This document shows, piece after piece, positions 55,283 to 63,867 of a DNA stretch of 64,000 nucleotides. Origin of the DNA: Silicimonas sp. (GTDB lineage: Bacteria > Pseudomonadota > Alphaproteobacteria > Rhodobacterales > Rhodobacteraceae); contig JAJDZT010000089.1 in the NCBI GenBank assembly GCA_022824525.1, positions 28,540 through 92,539 on the forward strand. The letters run 5' to 3'. Both the position numbers and the translations under genes were made by a program. The notes beneath the pieces are model-generated. The model had not been told where the DNA came from, searched no databases, and saw nothing but the letters and a program-made list of their open reading frames with translations. Within the stretch, counting starts at the first letter, position 1. Every line of letters begins with the position of its first letter.

Positions 55283-56548
55283 TTACCCAAGCACCCGCCA
55301 GCCGATGTCGCGGCGGCAAAATCCTTCCGGCCAGTCGATCTTGTCGATCATCTCATAGGCTGCGTCGCGAGCCCCGGCGATGGTGTCTCCACGGGCGGTC
55401 ACGTTCAGAACGCGACCGCCGCTGGCGACGATGTCACCGTCGCTTTCCCTGGTGCCCGCGTGGAACACCATATGACGCGAATCCTGTGCCAATCCCTCAA
55501 GTCCCTTGATCACGCTGCCCTTGGCATAGGCGCCGGGATAACCCGTGGCGGCCAGCACCACGGTCATGGCGTGATCATCGGCCCAGTGCACAACCTTTTC
55601 GTTTAGCCGCCCCTCAGCCGCGGCCTGCATCAGGTCCAGCGCCTGTCCCCCAAGCCTCATCATCAAAACCTGGCATTCCGGGTCTCCAAAGCGGACGTTG
55701 TACTCGACGAGGCGGGGCGCGCCGTTTTCGATCATCAGGCCAGCGTAGAGGACGCCACTGTACGGTGTGCCTCGCTTCGCCATCTCGGCAAGAGTAGGAT
55801 TGATGATCTCGTCCATCGCGCGTTGCGCAATCTCATCGGTCAGCACCGGCGCAGGAGAGTAGGCTCCCATACCGCCGGTATTCGGACCGGTATCGCCCTC
55901 GCCGACGCGTTTGTGGTCTTGCGCCGTGCCGATGGGGAGTGATGTCTGACCATCGCACAAGATGAAGAAGGACGCTTCTTCGCCAGTCATGAATTCTTCG
56001 ATGACCACTTCCGCGCCAGCTTCTCCGAACTGCCCTCCGAACATATCGTCGATCGCGGCTTCTGCCTCGGCGGGCGTTTCCGCGATGATGACACCTTTTC
56101 CTGCGGCAAGACCGTCCGCCTTGATGACGATGGTCTCATCAATATCCTGAATACGATCCTTCGCTGCCTTCGCGTCTGTGAACCGCGCCCAGGCGGCGGT
56201 CGGCGCGCCTGCAGCGTCGCAGATTTCCTTTGTGAAGGCTTTCGACGCCTCCAGTTGCGCGGCGGCCTTCGACGGACCGAAAGTCAGAAAACCTGCGGCA
56301 CGAAGATCGTCTGAAACCCCGGCCGCCAAAGGGGCTTCGGGGCCGACAATGACGAAGTCGACGGCGTGGTCCTCGGCGAATTGAACGACGGCCTCGCCAT
56401 CCTCGATGTCCAGATCGGCGCACCACGCAATGTCGGCAATGCCCGCATTTCCGGGGGCTACGATCAACCTGTCACATTTTGGGTTTTGCTTTACCGCCCA
56501 GGCAAGGCTGTGTTCGCGGCCGCCGCCGCCAAGGATCAGAATGTTCAT
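55283..56548 (-). CDS. purD: Phosphoribosylamine-glycine ligase
   Basis: Second step of purine synthesis, ATP-dependent formation of GAR. The 421-residue ATP-grasp protein opens with MNILILGGGGREHSLAWA and has FGPSKAAAQLEASKAFTKEI, VIKADGLAAGKGVIIAE and the metal-binding EYNVRFGDPECQ. The start at 56548 is the ATG before the glycine-rich loop; the open frame upstream is longer but overlaps the xseA promoter. It is divergent from xseA with 109 bases between. Confidence 0.97.
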   Translation of the reverse strand: MNILILGGGGREHSLAWAVKQNPKCDRLIVAPGNAGIADIAWCADLDIEDGEAVVQFAEDHAVDFVIVGPEAPLAAGVSDDLRAAGFLTFGPSKAAAQLEASKAFTKEICDAAGAPTAAWARFTDAKAAKDRIQDIDETIVIKADGLAAGKGVIIAETPAEAEAAIDDMFGGQFGEAGAEVVIEEFMTGEEASFFILCDGQTSLPIGTAQDHKRVGEGDTGPNTGGMGAYSPAPVLTDEIAQRAMDEIINPTLAEMAKRGTPYSGVLYAGLMIENGAPRLVEYNVRFGDPECQVLMMRLGGQALDLMQAAAEGRLNEKVVHWADDHAMTVVLAATGYPGAYAKGSVIKGLEGLAQDSRHMVFHAGTRESDGDIVASGGRVLNVTARGDTIAGARDAAYEMIDKIDWPEGFCRRDIGWRVLG

Positions 56549-56657
56549 GGGCGTGTCCGATAGCCGAGCTTCAACGTGTCGGCAACATGGTCCATGCATA
56601 AAGCCGGCACTGAAATACGCATTTTCGCGGTTGCGCGCTTGGACTAGAGTGCCGCCC

Positions 56658-58205
56658 ATGAACGATCTCTTTGAAGACGAAACCCCATCTGGCAGCAATG
56701 CGCCGGAATTCACCGTAAGCGAAATCGCAGGTCGGGTCCGCAAGCTCATCGAAGGCGAGCTGGGATGGGTTCGTGTGCGCGGGGAGGTGGGACGCGTGTT
56801 CAGGGCGCGCTCAGGTCATCTTTACTTCGACCTGAAGGACGACAAGTCGGTCCTTTCTTGCATGACTTGGAAGGGCCAGATTGCCGACTTGGGAATGGAA
56901 CCCGAGGAAGGCATGGAAGTCTTTGCCGAGGGCAAGATGACGGCTTCCGGCATGCAGTCCAAGTTCGGGCTCAACGTGCAACGCTTGGCAGTCGCTGGCG
57001 AAGGTGCACTGATGGCGATGCTGGAAAAGCGAAAAAAGGCGCTGGCGGCAGAGGGACTTTTTGACGAGGGACGCAAGAAGCGTTTGCCTTATCTGCCAGA
57101 GATCATTGGCGTTGTTACCTCACCTCAGGGTGCAGTCATTCGCGACATTCTGCACCGGCTTCGGGACAGGTTCCCTCGCAAAGTGCTGATCTGGCCTGTG
57201 GCCGTTCAGGGCGCGCAATGTGCTCCCGAGGTTGCACGCGCCATCCAGGGGTTCAACAGCCTGACACCGGGGGGGGCCTTGCCGCGTCCGGATGTCCTGA
57301 TTGTCGCGCGCGGTGGCGGATCGATTGAAGACCTTTGGGGCTTCAACGAAGAAATTGTGGCGCGCGCTGCGGCGGCCAGTGACATTCCACTGATATCGGC
57401 TGTCGGTCACGAGACGGACACCACGTTGATCGATTACGTTGCAGATCGAAGGGCGCCTACTCCGACTGCTGCGGCTGAGATGGCGGTGCCTGTCCGTCTC
57501 GACTTGCTTGGTTGGGTTGAAGGTCAGCATGCGAGGCTTGCCCGAGCTGCAGGCCAGGGAATTGATCGACGCAAGCAGCGCCTCTCTGATCTTGCGCGTC
57601 TGCTGCCACGCTCCGAAGCGCTTCTGAACGATGCGCGACAACGCCTCGATTTGGCGGAGGCCGGTCTGTCGCGAGGTCTGGAGCGGATGGTCGAACGAAA
57701 ACGTGCCCGGTTGGAAACTGAGGCAGGCCGGTTGCGTCCGCGCGTTCTATCTGTGCGTCTCTCGGCGGAACGAGAGCGTCTCGAAGATCGCGCGGTACGG
57801 CTGGCGCCCGGATTACAACGCGGTGTTATGGAGCGGAAAGCACGGTTGGGCGGCTTGAGATTGCGGGGCCAGCCGCTTCTCGATCGCGTTAACCGGACGA
57901 AGACGGAACTCACTCGGATGCAGCTTCGCCAGACAACGGCAACAGAAGCACGTCTTCGCAGGCTTTCAGAGCGATTGGAGGCTTTGGACCGCATGCGTCG
58001 AAGTCTGGGCTATACGGCAACGTTGGCGCGCGGGTACGCCGTTGTGCGATCGGGCGACAAGGTCGTGACAGACGTCGAGGCGGCACAAGGAGCGGCGTTG
58101 GAAATCGAGTTCCGGGATGGACGGGTAAAGGCTCAGGCAGAGGGGCGATCGAAATCCAAGGGAACCCCGGGCAATAAGGCCTCGGACCAAGGTTCACTTT
58201 TCTGA
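56658..58205 (+). CDS. xseA: Exodeoxyribonuclease VII large subunit
   Basis: Catalytic subunit of a single-strand exonuclease used in repair and recombination. The 515-residue protein has the N-terminal OB domain (FTVSEIAGRVRKLIEGELGWVRVRGEV), the core LPEIIGVVTSPQGAVIRDILHRL, VLIVARGGGSIEDLWGFNEE and VGHETDTTLIDYVADRRAPTP, and a long coiled-coil with a C-terminal LGYTATLARGYAVVRSGDKVV. The start at 56658 (MNDLFED) fits the OB domain. The small subunit gene xseB is not in the window. Confidence 0.96.
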   Translation: MNDLFEDETPSGSNAPEFTVSEIAGRVRKLIEGELGWVRVRGEVGRVFRARSGHLYFDLKDDKSVLSCMTWKGQIADLGMEPEEGMEVFAEGKMTASGMQSKFGLNVQRLAVAGEGALMAMLEKRKKALAAEGLFDEGRKKRLPYLPEIIGVVTSPQGAVIRDILHRLRDRFPRKVLIWPVAVQGAQCAPEVARAIQGFNSLTPGGALPRPDVLIVARGGGSIEDLWGFNEEIVARAAAASDIPLISAVGHETDTTLIDYVADRRAPTPTAAAEMAVPVRLDLLGWVEGQHARLARAAGQGIDRRKQRLSDLARLLPRSEALLNDARQRLDLAEAGLSRGLERMVERKRARLETEAGRLRPRVLSVRLSAERERLEDRAVRLAPGLQRGVMERKARLGGLRLRGQPLLDRVNRTKTELTRMQLRQTTATEARLRRLSERLEALDRMRRSLGYTATLARGYAVVRSGDKVVTDVEAAQGAALEIEFRDGRVKAQAEGRSKSKGTPGNKASDQGSLF

Positions 58206-58241
58206 AAAGGATTAACCCGAACTGCGTTTGGAAGTCCCCGT

Positions 58242-58637
58242 CTAAACGCCGACCTCTGGGCCAAGACAAAACAGCGGCTCGTCCTGACGCTCGGTTTCGA
58301 ACAAGTCAGTTGAGGTTGACTGTCCGCTGAACCGCGCGGAAAGGCGTCCGCTTCGCATGAAAAAAGTCCAGCACTGAGGGTCGGGGATATTGTCATAGAC
58401 AAAACAGATGTATTCGCCGGATTCGTACCAGCTGCCTTCGGTGCATTCACCGTCCAGAAAGGTCCAACGGACGCGCCGGTTGCCAAGGTATTCTTCCGCT
58501 CCGTAGGGTGCGCCACCTGTCGCGTAAGAAAATGTCTTCCCGGTGACGATGCGTTCAAATTCTTCAGCCGTGATTGGCCGATCGTTGGCTAAGGCCAGTG
58601 TGGGGAAGAAAACCAGGAAAATGAGAAGTGCTCGCAT
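58242..58637 (-). CDS. Exported cysteine-containing protein, function unknown
   Basis: A 131-residue protein with a signal peptide (RALLIFLVFFPTLALAND). The mature part has four Cys (GEC, YIC, PQC, LFC), spaced so that two disulfides are possible, and Trp-rich stretches (WTFLDGECTEGSWYESGEYICFVYD). This recalls DUF995-like periplasmic proteins, but I am not sure of the family. It converges with xseA. Confidence 0.7.
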   Translation of the reverse strand: MRALLIFLVFFPTLALANDRPITAEEFERIVTGKTFSYATGGAPYGAEEYLGNRRVRWTFLDGECTEGSWYESGEYICFVYDNIPDPQCWTFFMRSGRLSARFSGQSTSTDLFETERQDEPLFCLGPEVGV

Positions 58638-58762
58638 GGGCGCAAAGTTCGCATAGAGGGCGCGCTATGGCCAGTCCAATTGTCGTGTTGGGTGCATCAT
58701 CAGCAAGCCCTTGCGTATTGTAGGGTCTTCCAAATTCGCTTCGGTGGTTTTACGTCATCGTT

Positions 58763-60025
58763 ATGGCTTTCTTCTCAAAACTCAAAGAACGGCTCTTCAA
58801 GTCTTCCTCCAAGATCGAGGAGGGGCTTGATGCCATCGTTGAAGACGGTGGTGTTGAGGAGAGCGCCGCGACCGAGGTTCCACAGCACGAAGTGGCTGAG
58901 CCGCCGGTTGTTGAGGAGCCGTCGACGCCAATTGCGCACAATGAGATGGTGGAACCCGCTCCAGAACCGGTTGTTCCGCAAACTACGCCAGAACCAGTGT
59001 CGCAACCCACACAGCGGGAGGTCACGGAAAGCCCCGTTCTTTCCGATGAGTTGCCAGCGGAACCAGACCCTGAACCGACGCCAGAGCCCGGCGTTTCATT
59101 GCTGGAGACCGAGACTGCCGCTCCACAGGAAACTCCGAAGCAAGGTCTTATTGGCCGTGTGCTTGGGCGAGGCGGAAAGACAACCGTCATTCGCCGCGCG
59201 CTAGACGACGACATGCTTGAGGCCATCGAAGAACTGCTGATTACCTCGGACATGGGCGTTGAAACCGCCATGCGTGTAACGGCCAATATGGCGGAGGGCC
59301 GCTTCGGGCGTAGTTTCTCGACAGATGAATTGAAGGACATCATGGCGGACGAGGTTGCCCGGATCATGGAGCCTGTAGCGAAGCCCATGCCACTCTACCC
59401 GAAGCGTCCTCAAGTCGTGCTTGTTGTCGGCGTCAATGGGTCCGGGAAAACGACGACGATCGGCAAGCTGGCTTCGCAGTTCCGTGCTGCCGGTAAGTCT
59501 GTGGTTATCGCAGCGGGCGATACATTCCGCGCGGCGGCAGTGGAACAGTTGCAGGTCTGGGGCGAGCGTGCCGGTGTGCCGGTCATGACGGCACCCGAAG
59601 GCTCGGACCCGGCCTCTCTCGCGTTCGATGCGATGGCGCGTGCCGAGGTGGAAGGCGCGGACCTTTTGATGATCGATACGGCAGGGCGTCTCCAGAACCG
59701 GCAGGACCTGATGGAAGAACTGGCCAAGATCGTGCGTGTGATCAGGAAGAAAGACGATAGTGCGCCGCATAACACCCTCCTCGTTCTGGATGCGACAACC
59801 GGTCAAAACGCCGTATCACAGGTGAAAATCTTTCAGGAAGTCGCTGATGTATCGGGCCTTGTCATGACCAAGCTCGACGGAACGGCCAAAGGCGGTGTGC
59901 TGGTTTCCATTGCTGACAAGTTCGGATTGCCGATCCACGCCATCGGCGTTGGAGAACAGATTGACGATTTGTCCCCATTCGATCCCCGCGACTTCGCGGA
60001 GGCTTTGACTGGGGCGGGCGCATGA
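58763..60025 (+). CDS. ftsY: Signal recognition particle receptor FtsY
   Basis: The membrane-associated receptor for the SRP-ribosome complex. The 420-residue protein has an acidic, Pro/Glu-rich A region (residues 20-125), an N domain (LIGRVLGRGGKTTVIRRALDDDMLEAIEELLITSDMG) and the GTPase G domain with P-loop GVNGSGKTT (223-231), DTAGRLQNRQDL and TKLDGTAKGG. It overlaps the following periplasmic-protein gene by 4 bases (ATGA). Confidence 0.97.
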   Translation: MAFFSKLKERLFKSSSKIEEGLDAIVEDGGVEESAATEVPQHEVAEPPVVEEPSTPIAHNEMVEPAPEPVVPQTTPEPVSQPTQREVTESPVLSDELPAEPDPEPTPEPGVSLLETETAAPQETPKQGLIGRVLGRGGKTTVIRRALDDDMLEAIEELLITSDMGVETAMRVTANMAEGRFGRSFSTDELKDIMADEVARIMEPVAKPMPLYPKRPQVVLVVGVNGSGKTTTIGKLASQFRAAGKSVVIAAGDTFRAAAVEQLQVWGERAGVPVMTAPEGSDPASLAFDAMARAEVEGADLLMIDTAGRLQNRQDLMEELAKIVRVIRKKDDSAPHNTLLVLDATTGQNAVSQVKIFQEVADVSGLVMTKLDGTAKGGVLVSIADKFGLPIHAIGVGEQIDDLSPFDPRDFAEALTGAGA

Positions 60026-60867
60026 TCAGATCGACTTCTTCCAGAGGTGTTGGTCTTCCATGCCGCTGGCTTTCGGGTGCGGTCTGTTTGGCGGCAATGA
60101 TGGCACAACCCGTTTTCGCGATGACACCGGAGGACTGCATCCGCCTCCGGGATATGGTGGCGAAATCGGTGCCAGCCGTCAGTCAGTTGCGCATGTCTCC
60201 CTCTGTGACGGAGGACCTCTGGTGCCGGATTATCGATGGACCACTTGGCAGTGGCTGGGACTGGCGGATGTCGCAGACCCAGGAAAATTTCCAGCTTGAA
60301 CTTCGAAAAGATCGCTTCACCTATGATGGGCTGGGTCCCTTCACGGTCGGCGGGCGCGTCGAAACGCTTGATGAAGGCAGTGTTCGAATTGGCCCCGTTA
60401 CCTTGAAAAAGCTTAACGAAGACGCCCTGACAGTCACCGCAGATTTCGGAGCTCTTGAAGACGAAGACGGAAGCACGTCTCGCCCCATGAGGCTTGCTGG
60501 CGGCCAGCTTCGTGTGCTTGGGGCGGGCGGGTTGATAAACGAAGTGCTCGCCTGGGCGTTTCGGCATGACCTTCAGGCGGCGAAAAGCAGCTTGATCACG
60601 GCACGCAATCAACGGGACGAAATGGAAAGCTGGTTGGCATCCAGAGGTGCCGGCATGACCGACGCGGCTTCAAGCGGCGCGTTCCGAAAGATCGTTCAGG
60701 CCTATCCAAACGCCCGGGGCACGGCCGTTTTGTCGATGGGACAGGACGGTTCGGTCGATGTTGGTGCGCTGGTCATGGCGGTCATCACAGGCTCGGCGTT
60801 TTCGCGTGGTGACGCGACTGCTTTGATACGTGACGCGGGGCTCCGGCTATCTTGGCAACCCGAGTGA
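60022..60867 (+). CDS. Periplasmic protein of unknown function, coupled to ftsY
   Basis: A 281-residue protein with a signal peptide (WLSGAVCLAAMMAQPVFAM, preceded by an Arg-rich segment). The body has beta-rich stretches (LELRKDRFTYDGLGPFTVGGRVETLD) and a helical C-terminal part (AAKSSLITARNQRDEMESWL). No family is known to me. Its first codons overlap the end of ftsY, so it is likely expressed with the SRP receptor. Confidence 0.72.
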   Translation: MIRSTSSRGVGLPCRWLSGAVCLAAMMAQPVFAMTPEDCIRLRDMVAKSVPAVSQLRMSPSVTEDLWCRIIDGPLGSGWDWRMSQTQENFQLELRKDRFTYDGLGPFTVGGRVETLDEGSVRIGPVTLKKLNEDALTVTADFGALEDEDGSTSRPMRLAGGQLRVLGAGGLINEVLAWAFRHDLQAAKSSLITARNQRDEMESWLASRGAGMTDAASSGAFRKIVQAYPNARGTAVLSMGQDGSVDVGALVMAVITGSAFSRGDATALIRDAGLRLSWQPE

Positions 60868-60870
60868 TCG

Positions 60871-61770
60871 GTGTCCGTGTCTGACTGGCTCATTTCGCTG
60901 GAGGGCACGGAGGGGGGAAGAACTCTCGCATTGTGGCTGGCGTTGTTGGCGGCCGTGTTGCACGCATTCTTCGGCGCCCTTCAAAAAGGAGCGACGGATC
61001 CCTGGACCTCACGCACTGTCATAGATGGGACATATGCAGCGATTGCTGTGCCCTTCCTCTTTGTCGTGCCGCTTCCCGAGCCGCACATCTGGCCGTTGTT
61101 CGCAATCGCTTGGGTGATCCACGTCGGGTACAAGATGAGCCAGGCGGCCAGTTACACTGCCGGGAGTTACTTGGTGGTCTATCCTGTTGTCCGGGGCATC
61201 TCACCAGTTTTCACAGTGATCGGCGCCGGTATTCTGTTTGGCGAGATTTTCTCGGCAGTTCAGTGGGTTGGAGTGGCTTGCCTTGTCGGCGGAATTCTCG
61301 GTTTTTCAGCTTACAACCTTCGCCACGTGACGGTCGACCGTGCGACGCTGCCGCGGGCGATTGGATTTGCGTGCATGACGGGTGGCCTCGTTGCGCTTTA
61401 CACGACTTGGGACGCGTATGTGATCCGCGCAACAGCCGATCCCTTCACGTTCATTGCGTGGTTCTTCTTTCTGGACGGTTTGGCGTTTCCGATTGGCTGG
61501 CTTGTGCTCAACCGACGCCTTCCTACATTTGATCCACGTATCGCCAAGCTCGGTCTGACGGGAGCTGTCACGGCGTATTTTTCTTTTGGGTCCATTATGC
61601 TGGCAACTCGACTGGACAAGGTTGGCGAAGCAGCGGTTTTACGGGAGACAAGTGTTCTCTTTTCGGCGTTGATCTCCTGGCTCGTGCTGAAAGAAGGCGT
61701 AGGACCGCGAAGATTGGCGCTTATGGCGTTGATCGCGGCAGGGGCCGTGATAGTTGAGTGGGGCGGTTAG
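60871..61770 (+). CDS. EamA/DMT family transporter
   Basis: A 299-residue, ten-helix DMT transporter. Repeats are visible as LALLAAVLHAFFGALQKGA and AAVLRETSVLFSALISWLVLKEGVG. It starts with GTG at 60871, 4 bases after the periplasmic-protein stop, and is therefore likely in the ftsY operon. The substrate is unknown. It is more divergent from the other two EamA proteins in the window than those are from each other by eye. Confidence 0.85.
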   Translation: MSVSDWLISLEGTEGGRTLALWLALLAAVLHAFFGALQKGATDPWTSRTVIDGTYAAIAVPFLFVVPLPEPHIWPLFAIAWVIHVGYKMSQAASYTAGSYLVVYPVVRGISPVFTVIGAGILFGEIFSAVQWVGVACLVGGILGFSAYNLRHVTVDRATLPRAIGFACMTGGLVALYTTWDAYVIRATADPFTFIAWFFFLDGLAFPIGWLVLNRRLPTFDPRIAKLGLTGAVTAYFSFGSIMLATRLDKVGEAAVLRETSVLFSALISWLVLKEGVGPRRLALMALIAAGAVIVEWGG

Positions 61771-61817
61771 GCGATCAAAGCACCCGTCCGAATGCCGCAG
61801 GAGATTGAGAGCCGACT

Positions 61818-62435
61818 ATGAGTGATGGCAACGAAAAACCGGTGAACCCCGTGCTCAAGCAAGTGCTGGAGCTTGGGCCGCCTCTGTTGTTCTTCGTGGC
61901 TTATCTCAGGATGCGGGACGAAACGTATACCATTGGGAACGTGGACTATTCTGGGTTCATCATTGCTGCTGCAGTCTTCGTGCCAATCCTTTTGGCATCG
62001 ATGGCGATCCTCTGGTTCTTGACCGGCAGGCTTAGCCGTATGCAGGTCTTCACGATTGTGATGGTTGTCCTTTTTGGCGGGCTGACCGTTTGGTTCAACG
62101 ACGAGCGGTTCTTCAAGATGAAGACGACGCTCGTTTACGGAATGTTTGCCGTTATCCTTGGCATTGGGCTTCTGCAAGGCCGCAGTTACCTTGCCTGGGT
62201 CATGTCCGAGTTTTTGCCGTTGGAGCACGAAGGCTGGATGAAGCTGACATCGCGACTTGCGATGTTCTTTGCCGGTCTTGCCGTGGCGAACGAGGTGGTT
62301 TGGCGGACAATGTCCACGGATGCTTGGGTGAAAATCGAGACCTTTGGTTTTCCAATACTGATGTTCGTTTTTCTTTGGATCCAGATCATGACGCTGCAGC
62401 GCTACATGATCGAACCGGAGGAAGAAGACGCCTGA
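61818..62435 (+). CDS. ispZ: Inner-membrane-spanning protein YciB/IspZ
   Basis: Septation protein A family; homologues in E. coli (YciB) affect cell-envelope integrity and septation. The 205-residue protein has five or six helices with VLKQVLELGPPLLFFVAYLRM, RLSRMQVFTIVMVVLFGGLTVWFNDERFFKMKTT and FLPLEHEGWMKLTSRLAMFFAGLAVANEVVWRTM, all hallmarks. It follows the EamA gene by 47 bases. Confidence 0.93.
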   Translation: MSDGNEKPVNPVLKQVLELGPPLLFFVAYLRMRDETYTIGNVDYSGFIIAAAVFVPILLASMAILWFLTGRLSRMQVFTIVMVVLFGGLTVWFNDERFFKMKTTLVYGMFAVILGIGLLQGRSYLAWVMSEFLPLEHEGWMKLTSRLAMFFAGLAVANEVVWRTMSTDAWVKIETFGFPILMFVFLWIQIMTLQRYMIEPEEEDA

Positions 62436-62475
62436 CGCCAAACTCTTGCCATGAACGCATGGGATTCGTGCGCCC

Positions 62476-63438
62476 ATGGCAAAGCATGTCATCATCGGCG
62501 GTGGCTCCGGGTTCATCGGTCAAGCTTTGACCGACGCGCTTCGGGCGCGTGGGGATCGCGTGACCTGGATTTCTCGTACGGAAGGTCATGATCGTCTCAC
62601 ATGGGATGTCCTCGCTTAGGATGGCTTGCCGCCCTGCGATGCGGTTGTGAACCTTGCGGGCAAGCACATCCTCGACGTTCGGCGGCGTTGGACCGCGGAA
62701 TATCGAGACGAGGTTATCCGAAGCCGTGTTGAGACCACCGAAACATTGGTCGCTGCAATCAACGCTATGCCGGAACCTCCCGAAGTATTTGTTTCAACGG
62801 CTGGAAAGTGTTTCTACGGAACTTCGGAACTGGCGCAGGACGAAGCTCATCCGGAACTCGACGAGGACTCCCAGCCAATGGGCATGGATTTTCCGGCTGA
62901 GCTCGTCGGACTGTGGGAGAAAGCAGCCGAAGGCGTTGATACGTCGAGAGTGCGCCACGTGAAGCTGCGGATCGGCATCGTCTTGGGTAAAATTGAACGG
63001 AAGAGCTATCTGGGGCGATTGTGGAGGATCGGTCGCGCCCGTGGGTTCCTTCCGATCATACGTCTCCCGTTTTGCCTTGGTTTGGGCGCAACCATTAGTC
63101 GTGGCACTCAGATGTTTCCGTGGATTCACGTGGACGACATGGTCGGAGTGATCCTGCATACGCTTGACAAGAATGACGCCGTCGGACGTTTCAATGCGGT
63201 CTCACCCGGGATCGTTGACAATCAAACGTTCACAACGGCCTTCGCACAGGCGCTCGGACGTCCGGTCGTTTGGTCTGTTCCTGAATGGGTGGTGCGTCGG
63301 CTTGTCGGTGCCGAGCGCTCGTCGATCTTGTTGAGAGGGCAACTGGTTCGCCCGCGGCGCACCTTGGAGGCGGGCTACGAGTTCAAATTTCCGACGATCA
63401 AACTTGCGATGAAGGACCTCGTGCAGAAGGTCATCTGA
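62476..63438 (+). pseudogene. TIGR01777-family NAD(P)-binding epimerase interrupted by an in-frame TAG
   Basis: Reading from the ATG at 62476 gives a standard SDR start with GGGSGFIG (residues 8-15), a short gap to the TWDVLA segment, then a TAG at 62617-62619. The same frame then continues without other stops for about 270 residues with VVNLAGKHI, RSRVETTETLVAAI, TAGKCFYGT, PWIHVDDMVGVILH and RPRRTLEAGYEFKFP. This matches the SDR39U1/YfcH family, whose function is not settled. Expected residue at the stop is Glu, Gln or Lys, one base from TAG. It is therefore a nonsense mutation, a sequence error or, least likely, readthrough. A downstream GTG near 62647 could start a truncated protein lacking the cofactor loop. 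Confidence 0.88.
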
Positions 63439-63440
63439 TG

Positions 63441-63475
63441 TTCGGGGCCGACAGGACTGCCGACCCCGAAATCTG
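63441..63475. terminator. Terminator-like hairpin between convergent genes
   Basis: A 7-base perfect stem (63441-63447 with 63464-63470) lies 2 bases past the epimerase stop, with TTTT 5 bases later on the plus strand. It can serve as a shared terminator for the epimerase gene and the convergent EF-hand gene. Confidence 0.6.
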
Positions 63476-63481
63476 TTTTGA

Positions 63482-63865
63482 TCAGTTCTTGTCCAGAACT
63501 TCCTGCGTCTCCGAGTTGTAGTACTCGGTCGAGCTGATGCGGTTGTCGCCATTGATGTCGATGATGTCGAACTCGGAGCGGGACAGGCCGGTGAAAACGG
63601 CGCTGAGTTCCGCATAGCTTGCGAAAGCGTCGTCATCTACGTCCACCTGCATGATCGTGACGAGGTCGCGACCGCTCATTTCGTAACGGTTCAACATGGC
63701 CTGTGCGAGCGGCTGGTAGAGCTCGGGGGCACTGACGCGGCCATCGTTGTTCAGGTCGATCAGGCGGAATTCGTTCGAGGTCACACCGTTGTAAACGGCG
63801 CCAAGCTCGGCTTCAGAGGCGAAGCGGTCATTGTTGGTGTCAATGTCGCTCAGGCCATGAACCAC
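63482..63865 (-). CDS. Four-EF-hand calcium-binding protein
   Basis: A 127-residue acidic protein with four canonical 12-residue EF-hand loops: DTNNDRFASEAE, DLNNDGRVSAPE, DVDDDAFASYAE and DINGDNRISSTE, each with Asp/Asn at 1, 3 and 5 and Glu at 12. So it binds Ca2+ or a similar metal. Homologues in this group are usually exported, but no signal peptide precedes the first loop here; the only start is a GTG at 63865, and the frame closes 51 bases further up. Either it is a cytosolic, coupled gene or the true 5' end is disrupted. Confidence 0.65.
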   Translation of the reverse strand: MVHGLSDIDTNNDRFASEAELGAVYNGVTSNEFRLIDLNNDGRVSAPELYQPLAQAMLNRYEMSGRDLVTIMQVDVDDDAFASYAELSAVFTGLSRSEFDIIDINGDNRISSTEYYNSETQEVLDKN

Positions 63866-63867
63866 GG

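Noticed and set aside
62617..62619. Amber codon read as pyrrolysine, given an MttB-family gene in the same window
   Set aside because: The MttB homologue here has no internal TAG and belongs to the non-pyrrolysine group, there are no pyl genes, and the epimerase family does not use pyrrolysine. A mutation or error is far simpler.
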